From NCBI GenBank assembly GCA_022826805.1, contig JAJDUH010000019.1, positions 1 to 64,000 on the forward strand: 64,000 nt of DNA. Reading direction: 5' to 3'. This DNA is from Candidatus Poribacteria bacterium. Lineage in GTDB: Bacteria; Poribacteria; WGA-4E; WGA-3G. Below, piece after piece: positions 25,803-33,620 of the stretch. Made by a program: the position numbers and the translations under genes. The stretch's first letter is position 1. Every line of letters begins with the position of its first letter. The notes below the pieces were generated by a model that saw nothing but the letters and a program-made list of their open reading frames with translations, made no database searches and was not told the DNA's origin.

Positions 25803-26489
25803 ATGGAAACGCCACAAAAAATCTCTGTTATCATTCCGATTTTGAATGAGGCAAAGGTTCTGGAGAAGACGCTCTCTCAGCTTCAACCCCAGTTGGGATC
25901 TCACGAACTTATCGTCGTAGATGGTGGAAGTACGGATGCTTCTGTTAAGATCGCTGAAAACTATGGGAAGGTGATTATATCCGAGCGTGGCAGGGCAAAG
26001 CAGTTAAATGCTGGCGCGGCAGCAGCAACAGGCGATATCTTAATCTTCCTACACGCCGATATTTGGTTGGAACCTGGGGCGTTAGCGGCAGTAGCAACAG
26101 CAATATCTTCGGGTTACGTCGGTGGTGGGTTTCGTCAGAAAATTGATGGAAAGCGTGTGCTATATCGGCTGATTGAGATAGCAGGAGATATACGTGGCAG
26201 GTACCTAAAGGTCTTTTATGGTGATAGCGGTATTTTCCTCGCACGAACGAATTTTCAGAAAATCGGCGGTTTTCCAGATGTTCCCATTCTGGAAGAGATG
26301 GAATTTTCAAAAGACTTGCGGCGGCTCGGCAAAACAACGCTGCTGACGCCATATATCCACATCTCCGCACGGCGTTGGGAAGCAAGAGGAATTGTCCGAA
26401 CAACACTGAACAACTGGTTGATTACCCTTCTCTATTTCCTTGGTGTCTCACCAGAGAAACTTGCTAGACTCTATAGCCATATCCGGTAA
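25803..26489 (+). CDS. Family 2 glycosyltransferase (TIGR04283-like)
   Basis: A 228-residue GT-A enzyme. SVIIPILNEAKVLEKTL opens the Rossmann-like fold. VVDGGSTDAS, RAKQLNAGAAAATGDI and FLHADIWLEPGA form the nucleotide-sugar and metal site. GDSGIFLARTNFQKIGGFP and ILEEMEFSKDLRRLGK cover the acceptor and catalytic regions, and a hydrophobic C-terminal segment (LITLLYFLGVSPEKLARLY) may contact the membrane. The pattern fits the family annotated TIGR04283. Its six-base distance from the cyclase suggests that it decorates the cyclised terpenoid; this is inference. Confidence 0.82.
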   Translation: METPQKISVIIPILNEAKVLEKTLSQLQPQLGSHELIVVDGGSTDASVKIAENYGKVIISERGRAKQLNAGAAAATGDILIFLHADIWLEPGALAAVATAISSGYVGGGFRQKIDGKRVLYRLIEIAGDIRGRYLKVFYGDSGIFLARTNFQKIGGFPDVPILEEMEFSKDLRRLGKTTLLTPYIHISARRWEARGIVRTTLNNWLITLLYFLGVSPEKLARLYSHIR

Positions 26490-26523
26490 TATCAGACAAA
26501 ATTAGGTAGACGAGGTCTTCCAA

Positions 26524-27492
26524 CTATTTACGTTTCATCGTTCCCCATACAGTCGTTAGTGTAGCGTTTGTAGGTTCAACAGCCAACACCGGACTATCGA
26601 TCCAATCCGCCAGGTAGTTCGCTCCACTGCGGGTGAGTTGTTGAGGTTTCCCACGTTCTGAATCAACCTTAAAGAGTTGTTTTCGATTGTCAACCATCTT
26701 TTCATAGAGAATCTCACTGCCGTCTGAAGACCAAGTTGGATGGTTAACAACCGGTTCTTTAACAAGGTGTTTTACTCTGGCACCCTCTCGATCTGCAACG
26801 TAAAGCGTCAGTTTATCGTCTACTCTCAGCGGACCGACGTGATTTTCCGGCCATTTGAGGGCGGCAAAAGCGAGTCTGTCTCCAGTAGGGGACCAGGCTG
26901 GCTGCCACCTCACAAACTTTCTTCCTTTAAGAAATACCGTTATTCTGTCGGTATCTAGGTTAATGAGCCGAATGCCGCCGCCTCCCATCCAATTGTATGC
27001 TATTTCTGAACCATCGGGGGACCACGCAGGATACCCCTTTCCCGAATCTATCCACGCCAAACGCTTCTCGGAGCGTCCTGTTATTGATGCAATCATTATA
27101 GCATTCTCTTCAGGGGCTGCGTAAGCAATCATTTTTCCATCGGGGGACCATGCCGGTTGTTCTCTGTGCGTCGATCTCTGAAAGACGCTCTGGACGTTAT
27201 CTCCATCTGCATCCATTAGGTAGAGATCACGCACGCCTTCGCGGTTTGAGACAAATAGTATCTGCTCTCCATCCGGCGACCAGGTAGGATCGAGATCATC
27301 AGCACGGTTCCGAGTTAAATTAATCTCTCTGTTCCCGTTGGCATTCATGACGTAAATTTCTTTGTTCCCATCACGGGTTGATGTGAAGACAATTGAGGCA
27401 GTGGTATCGGCATTTGCAAGGGGTAGACACAACTGCTGGCACAATAGTACGGAAATAATAGCTGAGAACAGTTTTGAAGCAGTACATTCCAT
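26524..27492 (-). CDS. TolB-like beta-propeller lipid-free secreted protein with TTVWG C-terminal tail
   Basis: A 322-residue protein with an N-terminal signal-like stretch (LFSAIISVLLCQQLCLPLANA). Six or so WD40/TolB-type blades follow with the repeating core NREINLTRNRADDLDPTWSPDGEQILF and similar PxWSPDGxxIAY units. This is the C-terminal propeller of TolB without TolB's N-terminal domain. The last 19 residues (AVEPTNATLTTVWGTMKRK) match a tail shared by the next three secreted proteins on this strand. GGAGG (TAGGAGGTAACTCCG) precedes the ATG. It likely binds a partner in the periplasm or outside; ligand unknown. Confidence 0.78.
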   Translation of the reverse strand: MECTASKLFSAIISVLLCQQLCLPLANADTTASIVFTSTRDGNKEIYVMNANGNREINLTRNRADDLDPTWSPDGEQILFVSNREGVRDLYLMDADGDNVQSVFQRSTHREQPAWSPDGKMIAYAAPEENAIMIASITGRSEKRLAWIDSGKGYPAWSPDGSEIAYNWMGGGGIRLINLDTDRITVFLKGRKFVRWQPAWSPTGDRLAFAALKWPENHVGPLRVDDKLTLYVADREGARVKHLVKEPVVNHPTWSSDGSEILYEKMVDNRKQLFKVDSERGKPQQLTRSGANYLADWIDSPVLAVEPTNATLTTVWGTMKRK

Positions 27493-27803
27493 CGGAGTTA
27501 CCTCCTAAGCAGTTATAGTTTGCAGTGAGATAAGGACGCCTAAATAATGTGAGTTTGACCCAAGACGGAAAACATTCCATCTCTTATTTTTTTAGACACA
27601 ATTTTAGACCGGAATGGGTGCAATAATTTTAAAAAAAGTTTCTGTGAACATTATATCACCTTTTTGATTATACACAACCTCAACAAAAGAAAAAACAGGG
27701 CTATTTAGTTTTAAAGGAAAAAATGCCTCTGCACCGCTTGGACGATACAAAGGCATTTTTTTATTCAAGGTGTCGAAAAGAGATAAAAGTCTCGACGGTA
27801 AGA
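27493..27803. other. Spacer of about 310 bases with a terminator
   Basis: AT-rich DNA between two minus-strand secreted-protein genes. It contains the terminator at 27718-27762 and the 5' region of the TolB-like gene. I see no small gene. Confidence 0.45.
27718..27762 (-). terminator. Intrinsic terminator after the 27804-28670 gene
   Basis: AAAAAATGCCT and AGGCATTTTTTT form a stem of at least ten pairs around a 22-base loop. Both strands give a U-run, and the upstream minus-strand gene ends 42 bases away. Confidence 0.7.
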
Positions 27804-28670
27804 TTAGCGAACCTGCTTGATTGAACCCCAGGTTGTCGCTAATTTGTTCTTGGCTTCAACATCAAACGAACCGTTTTCTGTCAGCCAGTTGTTGATGAAT
27901 TCAGTAACACCAACGCCGCGGATGTCCGGCTTACCCTCCCAAACTGGGGCGGCTTTTTGCCACATGGCTGCGATCATACCTGTACCGTCTTTGCCCGGTG
28001 TTTTGCTGATTGCGACTGCTGGATCTGCTGTGTTCTTATCTGCTTCTGCAAAGGTAACCACATCCCAGTCTGAGCCATCAAACTGTTCGAGATGCCACGG
28101 ACGGGAGGACTGAAATTCCTTGATGGAAGGGATGTATTTCTTTCCCTCAGCTGTCGGCTGCTGCGGTCCACCTCGGTTACCGAAGGTAAGCCCGGGGATG
28201 TCAAAAACATTCGCTGCACCCGCTGCACCGTTATCTGGACTCCGAACGCCACCTTCGTAGCTCATGTAGAAGATCCAGTCTGCCACGTTAATGACGATGT
28301 TGCCTTCTTCAATGAAGTTCTCTACATTGGAGCCATCCGGCTTTTTGTTTGGGAAGGGATAAAGCGCACTCGGCGAGGTACCACAAGCAAGGATAATAAC
28401 GTCTTGTTGACCATTACCTGTGTGTTCTATACACCATTTAGCGAGTGGGGAGCCGTCTCCTTCTTCATCACCGTCACCAAAGTCTTCAATACTGTTAAAC
28501 AGTGCTTTGATACCCGGATCGTTACGAGTCTGTTTGACATTTTCGGCGACTGCGCCGTCAGAAATCCAACCCGGATTGGTTGGCCCTGAGTAGAATGCCA
28601 AATCGTTTGCTGAAACTGTAGCCACGCAGCTCAGGAGAGCGAAGATGGCTATACTTACATAAATTTTCAT
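27804..28670 (-). CDS. Secreted ThuA-like protein of unknown function, with TTWG tail (paralogue A)
   Basis: A 288-residue protein. The start is taken as ATG 28670, which begins a signal peptide (MKIYVSIAIFALLSCVATVSA); an in-frame ATG at 28700 lies upstream of the GGAGG. The mature part begins NDLAFYSGPTNPGWIS and contains GQQDVIILACGTSPSALYP, FIEEGNIVINVADWIFYMSY and SIKEFQSSRPWHLEQFDGSDW. The spacing of beta-strand and Gly-rich turns suggests a ThuA or class I amidotransferase-like fold, but no catalytic triad is evident, so function stays open. It shares high similarity with the gene at 28762-29640. It ends VEAKNKLATTWGSIKQVR. Confidence 0.7.
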   Translation of the reverse strand: MKIYVSIAIFALLSCVATVSANDLAFYSGPTNPGWISDGAVAENVKQTRNDPGIKALFNSIEDFGDGDEEGDGSPLAKWCIEHTGNGQQDVIILACGTSPSALYPFPNKKPDGSNVENFIEEGNIVINVADWIFYMSYEGGVRSPDNGAAGAANVFDIPGLTFGNRGGPQQPTAEGKKYIPSIKEFQSSRPWHLEQFDGSDWDVVTFAEADKNTADPAVAISKTPGKDGTGMIAAMWQKAAPVWEGKPDIRGVGVTEFINNWLTENGSFDVEAKNKLATTWGSIKQVR

Positions 28671-28715
28671 GATGTGCAATGCCTCCTTTTGGGTTGCCAT
28701 CAGTATGTTGAGTTT

Positions 28716-28747
28716 ACTGGGGTGGCACGTTAGCGCGCCACCCCAGT
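28716..28747. terminator. Strong hairpin between the two paralogues
   Basis: ACTGGGGTGGC and GCCACCCCAGT form a perfect 11-bp stem around a ten-base loop. It follows the stop of the 28762-29640 gene on the minus strand. No long U-run follows, so it may act as an RNA-end stabiliser instead. Confidence 0.5.
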
Positions 28748-28761
28748 TTAATTAAAAACAG

Positions 28762-29640
28762 CTATCGACCTGATTTAATTCTGCCCCAAGTTGTTGCTGC
28801 TTTGTCCTGGGCTTCTACAGGTGTTGCGATGTTTCCATGTTCCATAAGCCAATTGGCGATAAATTCGATGACCCCACTTGCGCGCGGATCGTCACCAGCC
28901 CACTCAGGTTGTGCTTTCTGCCACATTGCGGCGATAATTCCGCCGTCCGTCTTATGAACGGCAACTGCTGGATCAGAGGTGTTCGCATCGTCGTTTGAAA
29001 CAGCGAATGGGGTAACTTCCCAATCTGTGCCGTCAAATTGCTCAAGGTGCCACGGCCTATCCGATTGAAACTCTTCTAATGACGGAATGTATGCTTTCCC
29101 AGCATCCGTGGGGACCTGCGGTCCGCCTCGGTTGCCGAAGGTAAGTCCGGGAATGTCAAAAACATTTGCAGCCCCAGCCGCACCATTATCAGCACTTCGG
29201 GTGCCGCCTTCATAACTCATGTACAAGAGCCAGTCTGCAACGTTAATGAAAACGTTTCCATCTTCAATGAAATTCTCGATGTTGGAGCCGTCCGGATCTG
29301 CATTTGGGAATTGATAGACTGCGCTTGGTGCTGTCCCAGAGGCAGCAATAAAGACATCTTGCTGTCCGTTTCCGGTGTGTGCTACCATCCATTTGCCTAA
29401 CGGTGAATCGGCACCGACCTCATCGCCATCTCCGTAGTTTTCAATACTCTCGAAAATAGCTTGCATCTGGTCGTCGTTCATGATCGCCTCAGCGTTCGCT
29501 ATAGCAGCATCTTGTGAAATCCAACCCGGGTTCGTTGGGCCCGAATAGATCGCCAAATCTGCTGCAAACGCGCTCGTCAAAGCAAGCGCAAAAAGCGATA
29601 AACTGAGTGCTGAAATTAAGGTAAACTGTTTCATGACCAT
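28762..29640 (-). CDS. Secreted ThuA-like protein of unknown function, with TTWG tail (paralogue B)
   Basis: A 292-residue protein, tandem paralogue of the downstream gene. ATG 29640 is five bases after AAAGGAG and opens a signal peptide (MKQFTLISALSLSLFALALTSAFA). The core is nearly the same: DLAIYSGPTNPGWISQDA, GQQDVFIAASGTAPSAVYQ, NVFINVADWLLYMSYEGG, NGAAGAANVFDIPGLTFGNRGG. An acidic stretch GDGDEVGADS could bind calcium. It ends VEAQDKAATTWGRIKSGR, the same tail as its neighbours. The strong conservation of the core against a variable linker (VSNDDANTSDPAV) suggests a folded domain plus a C-terminal tag. Confidence 0.7.
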   Translation of the reverse strand: MVMKQFTLISALSLSLFALALTSAFAADLAIYSGPTNPGWISQDAAIANAEAIMNDDQMQAIFESIENYGDGDEVGADSPLGKWMVAHTGNGQQDVFIAASGTAPSAVYQFPNADPDGSNIENFIEDGNVFINVADWLLYMSYEGGTRSADNGAAGAANVFDIPGLTFGNRGGPQVPTDAGKAYIPSLEEFQSDRPWHLEQFDGTDWEVTPFAVSNDDANTSDPAVAVHKTDGGIIAAMWQKAQPEWAGDDPRASGVIEFIANWLMEHGNIATPVEAQDKAATTWGRIKSGR

Positions 29641-29803
29641 CAAGTCTCCTTTTGGGGAACGGATTTTACGTTTATTCTCTTTTATAAATAAAAGGTATAC
29701 CTACAACTAAAGCGCGCCTTTGGTCAAATACATCTATGAATTTGACACTGCGCGTCTGAAACTTTAAACGGTTCTCTAAACTATAGTCAGAAACACCGGT
29801 GAA

Positions 29804-29845
29804 GCTATAAGGTTACCGCCAACGAAAGCAGCGGAACCTTATAGC
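29804..29845. terminator. Long hairpin upstream of paralogue B
   Basis: GCTATAAGGTT-A-CCGC pairs with GCGG-AACCTTATAGC, fifteen pairs with one bulge. It lies between the stop at 29924 and the start of paralogue B. On the plus strand ATGTTTTT follows; no U-run is seen on the minus strand. Confidence 0.45.
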
Positions 29846-29923
29846 ATGTTTTTAATAAGAAAGAATTGATGTCAACACTTTTTCGCCCTAAACACGCTTC
29901 TGCCAAACTTAAAGTTGGAGCAT

Positions 29924-30652
29924 CTACCGTTTAAGGCTTGCCCATGTTAGAGCAAGTTTGCCTTCAGGTTCAACGGCGAGATTAACCTCGCGCGGGTTAT
30001 CGTAAAGGAAAAGGTTGTCAATGTAGTAGTGTTGGAGTTGATTGGTGTGGATGCCGAGAACCCCTTTAGGATGGAGGTTTTTCGGATCCGTCCATTCATA
30101 AACCTTATCGTAGACAAGTTGGCCCTGTTCTTTGATATAGAGTTGGAATGTATTACCGGCCCCAAGCAACGCGAGCGTGTACCACTTTTTCGTTACAACC
30201 TCAATTGGGAATTCCGCTCTGTGTTCACGGTACTCTTTCCAGGTACCCCGATCGTTGCCTTCGCGCTTGTACCAGCGTGCAGAATTCGGACGACCGGCTC
30301 CATCGGCGGGCGTGATAATCAATTGATAGAAGTGGTAATCTACGTTAGCACGGAACAGGAGTTCCATCTTGCTCGCAAACGGATCGACGAGCAGGTGAAA
30401 ATCGAGACGTAGCCCAAAATCTGCAAATTCAATCAATCCATATCCAAAGTCTATGGCTCCATTGCCATCTCCACCGACTCTGTGGATTTCTAAGTGACCG
30501 CCTTTCGCTTTCCAGGACTCATCTTGACCCTTCCAATATTTACCTTTGAGTTTACCTGTAAAGTCATCTGCTACAAGCAGCTTCGCATCGCTTACCTGAC
30601 ACAATAGAAGAACTGACATTATCAGGTAACAGAGAATAACAATTTTTCGCAC
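29924..30652 (-). CDS. Secreted concanavalin/DUF1080-like protein with LTWASLKR tail
   Basis: A 242-residue protein. GTG 30652 is chosen because GAGGGAGG lies eight bases upstream; it starts the signal peptide (KIVILCYLIMSVLLLCQVSDA). The mature part looks like a jelly-roll sugar-binding fold of the DUF1080 type: DDFTGKLKGKYWKGQDESW, WKAKGGHLEIHR, LDFHLLVDPFASKMELLFR, and KKWYTLALLGAGNTFQLYI. The C-terminus reads AVEPEGKLALTWASLKR, the tail shared with three neighbours, and the AVEP form matches the TolB-like protein exactly. A consensus promoter lies just upstream. It may bind or cleave a glycan. Confidence 0.72.
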   Translation of the reverse strand: MRKIVILCYLIMSVLLLCQVSDAKLLVADDFTGKLKGKYWKGQDESWKAKGGHLEIHRVGGDGNGAIDFGYGLIEFADFGLRLDFHLLVDPFASKMELLFRANVDYHFYQLIITPADGAGRPNSARWYKREGNDRGTWKEYREHRAEFPIEVVTKKWYTLALLGAGNTFQLYIKEQGQLVYDKVYEWTDPKNLHPKGVLGIHTNQLQHYYIDNLFLYDNPREVNLAVEPEGKLALTWASLKR

Positions 30653-30691
30653 AGCAGTTACCTCCCTCTGCATAAAAGTCTTTGCTTAATT

Positions 30692-30721
30692 ATTATAGTC
30701 TATTTTGTACGCCTTTGTCAA
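30692..30721 (-). promoter_or_regulatory. Near-perfect sigma-70 promoter on the minus strand
   Basis: Read on the minus strand: TTGACA, 18 bases, TATAAT, both at full consensus. It drives the gene at 29924-30652. Confidence 0.75.
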
Positions 30722-30764
30722 GTATTGTTTCAACATTTTGATAGTTGGTAGAAAAATGTTGAAT

Positions 30765-30793
30765 TTGACATTATGCTAATTCTGTGTTATATT
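30765..30793 (+). promoter_or_regulatory. Strong sigma-70 promoter for the formylglycine-enzyme-like gene
   Basis: TTGACA (30765-30770), 17 bases, TATATT (30788-30793). It is divergent from the promoter at 30692-30721, with 43 bases between them. Confidence 0.72.
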
Positions 30794-30820
30794 TTCCCAT
30801 CTAAAAAAGGCTGGAGAAAA

Positions 30821-31729
30821 ATGAATCTGAAACATAAAATAATTCTGCGATGGATCAGATACCAGTTAATGTTTATCTGCTTGGGTGTCTGTTTTTTTAT
30901 TTCTACGAAGACAGTTTTCGCTGAACTCCCACTTGTTGTCGTCAATGAAATCGATGGTAGTGAGATGGTCCTGATTCCATCAGGGACCTATCTGATGGGA
31001 AGTGCACCAGCGCAAACTACTGCGTTGATTGACAAGGATGACAGGCTCTCCACAGATTTTTTTCACCCCGAACAGCCCCAGCACGCTGTCTCGCTTCCAG
31101 CGTTCTATATTGACCACTACCCTGTGACGAACGCCCAGTATGCCGCTTTTATTGCAGCGACGGGACATCCGACCCCCAAATATTGGATTCACGCCCCGCA
31201 CATGGGGGTAGAATCACCCTTTCCTGTCGGCGTCAAACACGGTACACATCCTGTTGTAGGTGTCTCTTACGCTGATGCACTGGCATATTGCGAATGGGCT
31301 GGGAAACGATTGCCTACGGAAGCTGAATGGGAAAAGGCAGCCCGCGGTGGGCTTGTCAGTCAGAACTATCCTTGGGGAAACGAATCCTCTCGAAATCATG
31401 CAAACACCGTTGGTGTTTGGGGAAAAGACAAATGGCTCTGGACCTCCCCTATCGGGAGTTTTCCGCCTAACGGATACGGATTATCCGATATGGCAGGCAA
31501 TGTGTTTGAGTGGTGCGCTGACTGGTACGCCCCAGATTATTATCGGCACAGTCAAGAAGAAAACCCGCAGGGACCTAAAACAGGACAGACACGGGTACTG
31601 CGCGGCGGTTCGTGGAGTAACAACATCTTTGGCATCTATCAGATGCGGTGTGCTTATCGATTTCACGCCCGTCCAGAAACTCGCAATCTGACGATCGGTT
31701 TTCGATGTGCAGCAAATCCACCCCCTTAA
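30821..31729 (+). CDS. Formylglycine-generating-enzyme-like (SUMF1/FGE-sulfatase) protein
   Basis: A 302-residue protein. ATG 30821 follows GGAG by four bases and suits the promoter. A signal peptide or membrane anchor covers about residues 9-34. The SUMF1 domain follows: MVLIPSGTYLMGS, HAVSLPAFYIDHYPVTNAQY, VSYADALAYCEWAGKRLPTEAEWEKAARGG, NVFEWCADWYAPDYY, RVLRGGSWSN and IGFRCA. These are the landmarks of FGE-type enzymes. Confirmed FGEs need two active-site Cys near the C-terminus; here only MRCAYR and FRCA provide cysteines, so catalysis is uncertain and a substrate-binding role is possible. No sulfatase gene is close. Confidence 0.8.
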   Translation: MNLKHKIILRWIRYQLMFICLGVCFFISTKTVFAELPLVVVNEIDGSEMVLIPSGTYLMGSAPAQTTALIDKDDRLSTDFFHPEQPQHAVSLPAFYIDHYPVTNAQYAAFIAATGHPTPKYWIHAPHMGVESPFPVGVKHGTHPVVGVSYADALAYCEWAGKRLPTEAEWEKAARGGLVSQNYPWGNESSRNHANTVGVWGKDKWLWTSPIGSFPPNGYGLSDMAGNVFEWCADWYAPDYYRHSQEENPQGPKTGQTRVLRGGSWSNNIFGIYQMRCAYRFHARPETRNLTIGFRCAANPPP

Positions 31730-33381
31730 TACGATTTAATTTGATTATCACCCTCCACAATTTTCAGGAACCGGTTAACACGGACGTCTTCAAATCGCTG
31801 AACAGTTCCACTCTGCCACTGAATTTCTAATTCAACCGTTTCTTGTGTTCCGACCCCAAAATGTAGACGTAAATCGTTTTGTGAGAGGTAACTGGAACCG
31901 CTCTGTACCTCTCGTATTTGGTGATACGGACCTGATTTGAGAAGAACGCGGGTCCCAATAGCAGCCCGGTTTGAGACACTGCCTATGAGTTTCAGGTTTA
32001 TCCAGTTCCCAGAATCATTCCCACCATCATTTCGTAGAATGTCAATCCTATCTCCGACGTTTGACACCACAAGATCCAGATCTCCATCGTTGTCTATATC
32101 ACCCACCGCGCTACCACGGCTGGAATGTTGCAAAGCAAGCCCTGAACCACTCTCTGCTGTGACATCAGTAAAGGTACCGTTTCCATTGTTCCAAAACAGG
32201 TGATTCAATTGCGCATAAGTTGTTGAGCTATCGATGAGCGTTACATTGTCGTGGATATGACCGTTTGCGATGAAGATGTCTTGAAATCCGTCATGGTCGA
32301 AATCAAAGAAATTCACACCCCATGCCAAATACGGTAGGCTAATATCTCCGGTGCCAGAGGCGTAAGTCTGATCCGTGAAGAATTCACCAGTATCGCTGTG
32401 ATAAAGCGTATTTGTTTGGTGCTGAAAGTTAGTGACCACCAGGTCTAACCATGTATCGTTGTCATAATCACCGAAGGCAACACCCATCCCGTTTTCGACC
32501 AATCCGTGTTCGCTGAGTGCCACACCAGAGAATTGACTCTGTTCTCGAAACTGTCCTTTTCCATCGTTGTTATAGAGGAAGTTCGCGTCTGCATCATTTG
32601 CGACGTAAAGGTCTGTGTCACCGTCCGCATCATAATCCGCGAAGGTGGCCCCAAGCCCACGCGCCGCCACGTTGTCAAAGCCAGCATTTTCTGTGTTCTC
32701 TGAAAAAGTGCCGTCTCCATTGTTGCGAAAAAAGACATCTTTCACCCCATCATAAACGCGAGGGCTGCAGTAAACTAAGATCCCGTTAACCCTGCACGGC
32801 GTGTGCGTTTCCACAGAGAAGTTGACGTAATTAGCAACGTAGAGATCCAAATCACCATCTGCATCCACATCCGCAAATGCGCATCCCGCACTCCAGTCAA
32901 GAGACTGAACGCCCGCTTCTGCTGTGTGATCTGTGAAAGTTCCATCGCCGTTATTTCGGTAAAGTACGTTGTTACTAAAGTTGGTTACGTACATGTCGAG
33001 CCACCCGTCATTATCGTAGTCCCCAACACAAACACCGACACCGTACCCTCGATGTCCAGCTCCACTCGCTTCGGTCGCATCAACAAAACCTGCAGTACCA
33101 TCGTTGCGGTAGAGACGATTCATTGCATCTGGTGCAGCATCAGCTGAATCCAAATTGGTTCCATTGACGAGGTAAATATCCACATCGTTGTCATTGTCAT
33201 AGTCGAACAGTGCGACACCAGAGCCGAGTGTCTCGACAAAATACTTCTTATAACTACGACCATTTTCGTGCTGGAATGTAATTCCACGCTCCTCTGTCGT
33301 GTCTGTGAATGTAACACTTGGTTCGCCATTTACATTGAGAATGATGAGAGGACTCAGGAGAAGTAGAAATGCAATTTTCAT
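31726..33381 (-). CDS. FG-GAP/VCBS repeat protein with ASPIC/UnbV C-terminal domain
   Basis: A 551-residue secreted protein (signal peptide MKIAFLLLLSPLIILNVNG). Repeats of the form GVCVGDYDNDGWLDMYVTNF, FADVDADGDLDLYVANY and AVGDIDNDGDLDLVVSN form a seven-bladed FG-GAP/VCBS propeller with DxDxDG calcium loops. The C-terminal 75 residues are an ASPIC/UnbV domain (NRAAIGTRVLLKSG, then QSGSSYLSQNDLRLHFGVG). Proteins of this design, related to CRTAC1, are extracellular; their partner is unknown. The stop codon overlaps the convergent stop of the FGE-like gene by four bases. Confidence 0.9.
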   Translation of the reverse strand: MKIAFLLLLSPLIILNVNGEPSVTFTDTTEERGITFQHENGRSYKKYFVETLGSGVALFDYDNDNDVDIYLVNGTNLDSADAAPDAMNRLYRNDGTAGFVDATEASGAGHRGYGVGVCVGDYDNDGWLDMYVTNFSNNVLYRNNGDGTFTDHTAEAGVQSLDWSAGCAFADVDADGDLDLYVANYVNFSVETHTPCRVNGILVYCSPRVYDGVKDVFFRNNGDGTFSENTENAGFDNVAARGLGATFADYDADGDTDLYVANDADANFLYNNDGKGQFREQSQFSGVALSEHGLVENGMGVAFGDYDNDTWLDLVVTNFQHQTNTLYHSDTGEFFTDQTYASGTGDISLPYLAWGVNFFDFDHDGFQDIFIANGHIHDNVTLIDSSTTYAQLNHLFWNNGNGTFTDVTAESGSGLALQHSSRGSAVGDIDNDGDLDLVVSNVGDRIDILRNDGGNDSGNWINLKLIGSVSNRAAIGTRVLLKSGPYHQIREVQSGSSYLSQNDLRLHFGVGTQETVELEIQWQSGTVQRFEDVRVNRFLKIVEGDNQIKSY

Positions 33382-33513
33382 AAAATACCTGTGGATGCGA
33401 TCTTGTATCGCTATTTGTTGGCTATTATACCGTATCTATATGTAGAAATCCAGTTCATTATATTTCTATAATGCACCATGAATAGCCCTGCCTAATGCCC
33501 TATCCTCTCAGTA

Positions 33514-33534
33514 GGCGAGGTTTGCAACCTCGCC
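33514..33534. repeat. Dispersed palindrome, GGCGAGGTT type
   Basis: GGCGAGGTT-TGC-AACCTCGCC is perfect over nine base pairs. It lies in the 239-base spacer between the ASPIC/UnbV and TPR genes, which are divergent. Related copies lie at 6923-6944, 50721-50735 and 58862-58883. Confidence 0.6.
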
Positions 33535-33620
33535 AGTTGCAATAAAACGATAAACTCGCTACAATATTGAAAGGATGCATCTGTTAACCTGTTTTACAAC
33601 TCTGCTTGGGAGAGAAATTA

